A DNA stretch of 35,664 nt from Streptomyces sp. ISL-1 (lineage in GTDB: Bacteria; Actinomycetota; Actinomycetes; Streptomycetales; Streptomycetaceae). The notes below the pieces were generated by a model. The model saw nothing but the letters and a program-made list of their open reading frames with translations. It was not told where the DNA came from and ran no database searches. Where the stretch lies: the NCBI RefSeq assembly GCF_018614585.1, contig NZ_JAGGOI010000044.1, positions 1 through 35,664 of the forward strand. The letters are read 5' to 3'. This document shows, piece by piece, positions 31,807-35,664 of the stretch. Each line of letters starts with the position of its first letter. Within the stretch, counting starts at the first letter, position 1. The position numbers and the translations under genes are program-made.

Positions 31807-34266
31807 TCACTGCTGTCGTCGGCGGGGTGCGGGCAGCCCGAGTGGGACCGGTCCGGTCCGCTCGAAGCGGCGGGCCTGCTCGCGCTTGCTGCGCAGGAAG
31901 GTGAGGGTGAGGTCGAGGCCGTCGATCTCACCTCGCCAGTCCTCGGCGACGGCGCGTTCACGGCGGGCGAGGAGGTCCTCCTCCAGTTCGTCCAGGCGGG
32001 GCAGCATCTTCGGGTTGATGCTCAGCATCGGACAGCGGATGCAGGCGTGTTCGTGCTGGCAGGGGGTTCCGTAGGGGCGTCCGCAGGAGCCGAGTTCGAC
32101 TCGCCGCTTGTCAAAGTGCTCGTTGAACTCCGACCATTCCGTCTTGGTCGGCTCGCGGTACTCGCTCGTGGGCCGTTGCGCTCGTCGACGGTCGAGGAAC
32201 TGCTGGTAGTGGCGGACCACGTCGTCGTCGAAGACCGCGACGTAGCCGCGAGTGGTCTGGATATTGAGGTGGCCGAGCAGAGCGGCGCCGATGTGAATGG
32301 GCAGGCCACTGTTGACCAGCTCGGTCGCGAAGAGGCGGCGGAAGTCGTGGGGAGCGAACTTCACCTCGGCGAACCGCGGATCGGTGTCGACCAGTCCCTC
32401 TGCGGCTCGGCGGATCATCCGCCACATCGTCGTGGTGGACATCGCCCGCTGTCCTCCGGCGTGCACGTTCTGGAACAGGTAGGGCAGCGGCTCGCTCCAG
32501 ACCTTTTCATGCAGGTCGTAACGGACGCAGATCGGAACGGTGCCGTGCGCGCTGATGTGACGGCGGATGATCTGGGCGATGACGTGGAACAGCTCCGCGG
32601 ACATCGGGATCACCCGTTCCCGGTCGCTCTTGGACGGCGTGATCACGAGCAGAGCGACGACTTCACCGCTCGGGCGCTGGTAGTTGCGCACGCTCAGGTG
32701 GGTCAGCTCGGTCAGCTCCTCGGCACGCAGGCCGGCCAGGCGGAGCGTCTCCACGATTGCCCACTGCCAGAACGCCTGATTTTCGGTGCGCGTGAGCTGT
32801 ACCAATTTCCCGGTCACCCGGTTCACGGCCCGGATGGGCGCGGTCGTCGGGTCCCGGCGTTCGGCGTCTATCTTTGCCGAGACACGCTGCCACTCGGTCC
32901 CGTCGACGGCGAAGCGCTCGCCGCGCCCGACCGCGCGGGCGCTCTCCAGCAGTGTGCGTTGACGCTGCCACTGATCGGCGACGTGCTGGGACAGGATCGG
33001 CAGCAGCGGCTGGCGTTCCCGCGTGCGGTTGGCCATCCGCTCCTGAACACGGCGCCGGCGGACATGGAACCAGCGCAGGTCTTCATCTCGGATAGGGCAG
33101 GGCGCCACCCACTGGGCCCAGCGCTCCGGCTCTGCGACCGCCCAGGTGTGCAGGTCCAGGTAGAAGGCGCGGACCGCGAGGAAGGGGCCCTCGACGTGCA
33201 GCCGCGGCTTGCCGTCCGGTCGGACGAGCAGGCTCTCCTTCCAGTGGGTGACCGCCTCGGGGGACAACCTCAGGTCGGCCTGGTGCGGGTTGAAGTCCTC
33301 GATCACCTTCCAGAACAGCCGGACGAGGTTAAGGACCAGGGACTGGAGGGTGGAGTAGTCGACCTCGACCGAGCGCCGAGTGATGTAGTGAATCAGCAGG
33401 TCGCGGACGCCCTGGTTGCGGATCTTGTGCTTGTCGACGAGCTCGGCGACAGGCCGTTGGCCCTTGACCACAGCGGCCCGCAGCGTGCGCGGGGTCGAGG
33501 CCGGGAAGAGCCCCATGTCGGAAAGGATCGGCCAGGCCTGGGTGGCCGCGAAGCAGCCGTCCCCGCCCGCCTCGCCAGCCGTGACGCCGTACTTCCTGGA
33601 CTCTGTCGCGTAGTAGAGCAGGGCCTCCGGCGTCAGGTCGGCGATGTCGATGCCGAAGACGGTCAACGGGACGATCACGTCGAACTGGGCCCGCCGGATC
33701 GACTGGCGGCTCACGTTCAGGGAAAGGGTTCGCTCGCAGAACTCCTCCAGCACCGGGTCTTTGGCGATGCTGCGGAACCACCGGAGGTAGTGGGAGAAGC
33801 GGTAGGAGCGGAAGGCCAGCAGCGATGGCTGGATCAGGCGCATCGCGAAAGCGTGGCCTGCGGAGGTGTTCATGGTGCTCTTGATCGCTTTGCTGCGCCC
33901 CTGGTAGAGCTGCTGGGCCTGGTGGCCCCGCTCGTTGAGACCGGCGGTCTCCCACCGTTCCTGCCACGTGGTGCCGGGGAACTCGTACAGGTGTTCCAGC
34001 AGCCGTTGCATCTCCGTCGTCCACTTCGCGGCACCGGAGCCGATCCCAAGGACCGTCCCGGCCATAGCGGCGATGTCCTCGATGGAAGCTGTCGACAACT
34101 CGCCCAGCGGCCGGGGCGGGTGGACGGGCTCCGGCGGAGGCGCAGGCTCCACCGCGGTCGGCTTGAAGCTGAAATCCCGCTCGTAGATCTCCAACGAATG
34201 ACGGCGCACCCGCCCGGTGGTCGGGCCCTTCACCCGGGCACTGTTGCCGGCCTGACTACCGGGCAC
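31807..34266 (-). CDS. Large tyrosine recombinase (TnpB-like of Tn554 type)
   Basis: The start is set at GTG 34266 (VPGSQAGNSARVKGPTTGRV), which overlaps the upstream gene by 11 bases; longer frames are shadows. About 819 residues. A long N-terminal DNA-binding part (TWQERWETAGLNERGHQAQQ, LAVRAFYLDLHTWAVAEPER) precedes the catalytic domain: R in LAGLRAEELTEL, HDFRR in KFAPHDFRRLFATEL, H in LLGHLNIQTTRGYVAV and the tyrosine in RGY. A Cys/His tail (CGRPYGTPCQHEHACIRCPM) is like that of Tn554 TnpB. Intact; the best reference for the frameshifted copy at 22.6-25.2 kb. Confidence 0.9.
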   Translation of the reverse strand: MPGSQAGNSARVKGPTTGRVRRHSLEIYERDFSFKPTAVEPAPPPEPVHPPRPLGELSTASIEDIAAMAGTVLGIGSGAAKWTTEMQRLLEHLYEFPGTTWQERWETAGLNERGHQAQQLYQGRSKAIKSTMNTSAGHAFAMRLIQPSLLAFRSYRFSHYLRWFRSIAKDPVLEEFCERTLSLNVSRQSIRRAQFDVIVPLTVFGIDIADLTPEALLYYATESRKYGVTAGEAGGDGCFAATQAWPILSDMGLFPASTPRTLRAAVVKGQRPVAELVDKHKIRNQGVRDLLIHYITRRSVEVDYSTLQSLVLNLVRLFWKVIEDFNPHQADLRLSPEAVTHWKESLLVRPDGKPRLHVEGPFLAVRAFYLDLHTWAVAEPERWAQWVAPCPIRDEDLRWFHVRRRRVQERMANRTRERQPLLPILSQHVADQWQRQRTLLESARAVGRGERFAVDGTEWQRVSAKIDAERRDPTTAPIRAVNRVTGKLVQLTRTENQAFWQWAIVETLRLAGLRAEELTELTHLSVRNYQRPSGEVVALLVITPSKSDRERVIPMSAELFHVIAQIIRRHISAHGTVPICVRYDLHEKVWSEPLPYLFQNVHAGGQRAMSTTTMWRMIRRAAEGLVDTDPRFAEVKFAPHDFRRLFATELVNSGLPIHIGAALLGHLNIQTTRGYVAVFDDDVVRHYQQFLDRRRAQRPTSEYREPTKTEWSEFNEHFDKRRVELGSCGRPYGTPCQHEHACIRCPMLSINPKMLPRLDELEEDLLARRERAVAEDWRGEIDGLDLTLTFLRSKREQARRFERTGPVPLGLPAPRRRQQ

Positions 34267-35506
34267 CGAACACCACCGCCACGTCCTGCGGGTCGTACTG
34301 CTGAGACCACGCGGCCGGCTGGACCGGGCGGCCGTAGTGCTCGGCGAGCTTATCGACCAGGTCGTCCAATCCGACCACGGTATAGAGGGCGGTGGTGGTG
34401 ACATGCGCGTGCCGAAGGATCGTCTGCACCTCCACCAGAGTCATCGCGGGATCTCGGGCAAACCGGGTCGCCGCTGTGTGCCTCGCGTCATGGAGCGTCC
34501 AGTTCATACCCAACTGCAGGGCCGCCCGCTGAAGGATCCGCCGGGCCGCCCAGTAGGTCAGCGGACGCGTCTCACCACGGCGAGTGCGCCAGATCGGCCC
34601 GCCGCCGTCAGGCAGGCCCGCATCATCGAGGTAGGCCGCCAGGTAGGCCAGAGCCTCTGGAGAGACTGGCACTGGCTGACGGTCCCGGGTGCCCTTGGAG
34701 ACAACCCACATCCGGCCCTTCTGCCAGTCGACATCCGCGAGCCCGACGCCCAGCAGCTCGGTGGCCCGGGCACCCGACGAGACGTAGCAGGCCAGAAGGG
34801 CCTGGTCCCGGGCGCACCGCATTCGCGCGAACAACTGCTCCCACTGGGCATTGGGAATCGCCCGCGGCTGACGGACGGGCACCTTCGGACGCAGACGGCC
34901 CCGGCGATGCCGGCCAGGAACCTCCAGCGGCGACCGGTGCGCAAGTGTCGCGCGGCGGGCCCGATTCTCCGGCACCGGGTTGAGCACCGGCCCGCGCCCG
35001 AAGTGCAGGTGGAAGGCGTAGAAGCCGTGAACCGCCGACAGACTGTGCGCGATCGTCGCCGGGGCATAACCCGCTGCCAGAACCCGCTTGCCGGTCGTGG
35101 GGTTCACCGCCCCGGGCGGATGCCCGCCCTCACGTCGCCGCAGCCGCTGCGGATTGCGAGCCGACCGCAGCCAGCCGACCAGCGCGGCCACCTCCGCCTC
35201 GGTGGCCTGTTCCCAGCCGACGTCCACGGTCCACAGCACCCGGAACCAGCGCAGAAGGTCGTACGCGTAACTCCGGCAGGTCAGCGGACTCACGTCCCCC
35301 AGCAGACGGTCTCGGAGATAGCTGCTGACCGGCTCAACCTCACGCCCCGCACCATCCACCACCAGCCACGGCAACGACAACGACGTACCAGGAGTAACCG
35401 CCCCGATCCTCGACAGCCGTACACGGCCGTCCATCAGATCTCGATGTACACGGGAGAACTCATGCGACAACGACATGCCCAGATGTTCCTGACGCACCAC
35501 CGCCAA
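34256..35506 (-). CDS. Tyrosine recombinase (TnpA-like partner)
   Basis: A 416-residue integrase from ATG 35506 (MAVVRQEHLGMSLSHEFSRV); an internal ATG (MSLSHEF) is possible. SPLTCRSYAYDLLRWFRVLW and YAPATIAHSLSAVHGFYAFH belong to the DNA-binding part. The catalytic residues are R in VSSGARATELLGV, HxxR in LHDARHTAATRFA, H in LRHAHVTTTALYTV and the tyrosine in ALY. It pairs with the large recombinase that begins inside its 3' end. An IS5-type element begins about 20 bases upstream of the start codon, so the native promoter may have been displaced. Confidence 0.9.
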   Translation of the reverse strand: MAVVRQEHLGMSLSHEFSRVHRDLMDGRVRLSRIGAVTPGTSLSLPWLVVDGAGREVEPVSSYLRDRLLGDVSPLTCRSYAYDLLRWFRVLWTVDVGWEQATEAEVAALVGWLRSARNPQRLRRREGGHPPGAVNPTTGKRVLAAGYAPATIAHSLSAVHGFYAFHLHFGRGPVLNPVPENRARRATLAHRSPLEVPGRHRRGRLRPKVPVRQPRAIPNAQWEQLFARMRCARDQALLACYVSSGARATELLGVGLADVDWQKGRMWVVSKGTRDRQPVPVSPEALAYLAAYLDDAGLPDGGGPIWRTRRGETRPLTYWAARRILQRAALQLGMNWTLHDARHTAATRFARDPAMTLVEVQTILRHAHVTTTALYTVVGLDDLVDKLAEHYGRPVQPAAWSQQYDPQDVAVVFGAR

Positions 35507-35527
35507 GTCGAGCCATGGCCTGAGTTA

Positions 35528-35664
35528 GGGCCTGTATCGAAAGTGGATCTTGGATGTGAGATGATCTTGATTCGTGGCGCGTGGAGATCTGACGGACGAG
35601 CAATGGGCCGTGCTGGAGCTGCTGTTACCAAAGGGCAAGAAGCCCGGCCGGCCACCGATATGGA
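35528..35664 (+). mobile_element. IS5-type element, left end (runs off window)
   Basis: The likely left end begins GGGCCTGTATCGAAAGTGGA, right after TTAG, and a transposase start follows at 35574. The rest lies outside the window, so the right repeat and target duplication cannot be checked. Confidence 0.6.
35574..35664 (+). CDS. IS5-type (DUF4096) transposase, 5' part
   Basis: GTG 35574 opens VARGDLTDEQWAVLELLLPK and GKKPGRPPIW, the standard start of IS5-family transposases with a DUF4096 N-terminal domain (LTDxQWxxLxPLLP). The gene is cut by the window edge. It runs away from the recombinase gene at 34256-35506. Confidence 0.8.
   Translation, partial: MARGDLTDEQWAVLELLLPKGKKPGRPPIW

Noticed and set aside
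32047..34401. 784-residue plus-strand open frame
   Set aside because: Antisense to the large tyrosine recombinase, which carries all catalytic residues.
1..35664. tRNA, rRNA or tRNA-based attachment site
   Set aside because: No cloverleaf-like sequence or GGTTCGAATCC-type arm with matching stems was found by eye on either strand.

Overview
The window reads as high-GC actinobacterial DNA, most likely from a Streptomyces. Third codon positions are almost all G or C, GTG starts are common, and it carries WhiB-like, Lsr2-like, Imm21 and collagen-like proteins. It is an accessory region (genomic island, chromosome arm or plasmid) rather than core chromosome. I see no rRNA, tRNA or CRISPR array.

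Layout. (1) 1-5.2 kb: an IS3-family insertion, a SUKH (SMI1/KNR4) immunity-like gene, a coupled pair of unknown genes, decayed remnants of a recombinase-associated coiled-coil gene and of an IS5-type transposase, and a membrane-anchored pentapeptide-repeat protein. (2) 5.5-21.5 kb: a co-oriented plus-strand cassette of small, mostly unrecognised genes. It includes a sliding-clamp (DnaN) paralogue, a WhiB-like regulator, an Lsr2-like DNA-binding protein, an HNH nuclease, an HExxH protein, DnaJ-type zinc-motif and deoxyribosyltransferase-like proteins. Three kinds of repeated cis element tie it together: a helically phased GGAACCG array (5.78-5.95 kb), six copies of an intergenic hairpin that usually sit 30-40 bases before a start codon, and two copies of a 49-bp promoter/operator at 7.14 and 20.89 kb. 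An IS607-type TnpB element splits one cassette gene, and an IS1182-family element sits exactly behind the stop codon of another. (3) 21.6-26.5 kb: a second, lower-GC pentapeptide protein and a two-gene tyrosine-recombinase operon whose larger gene is frameshifted. (4) 26.5-31.1 kb: wreckage (secreted serine protease, integrase tail, Ku fragment, MITE-like palindrome) with an intact Imm21 gene and a collagen-like exported protein. (5) 31.1-35.6 kb: a DUF4265 gene and an intact two-gene tyrosine-recombinase operon, with an IS5-type element running off the right edge immediately upstream of it.

How it works together. The recombinase pairs resemble the TnpA/TnpB pair of Tn554-type transposons, and there are two TnpC-like coiled-coil remnants, so the region looks like a repeated landing site for such elements. 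Many genes inside the cassette are translationally coupled by GTGA or ATGA overlaps. The hairpins mark the points where coupling is absent, so they probably organise expression within one long transcription unit. The cassette (clamp, WhiB, Lsr2-like, HNH, small unknowns, shared operators) is the best candidate for an undescribed plasmid- or phage-like system. Several genes carry single-base frameshifts, some in homopolymers. These may be real decay or sequencing indels.
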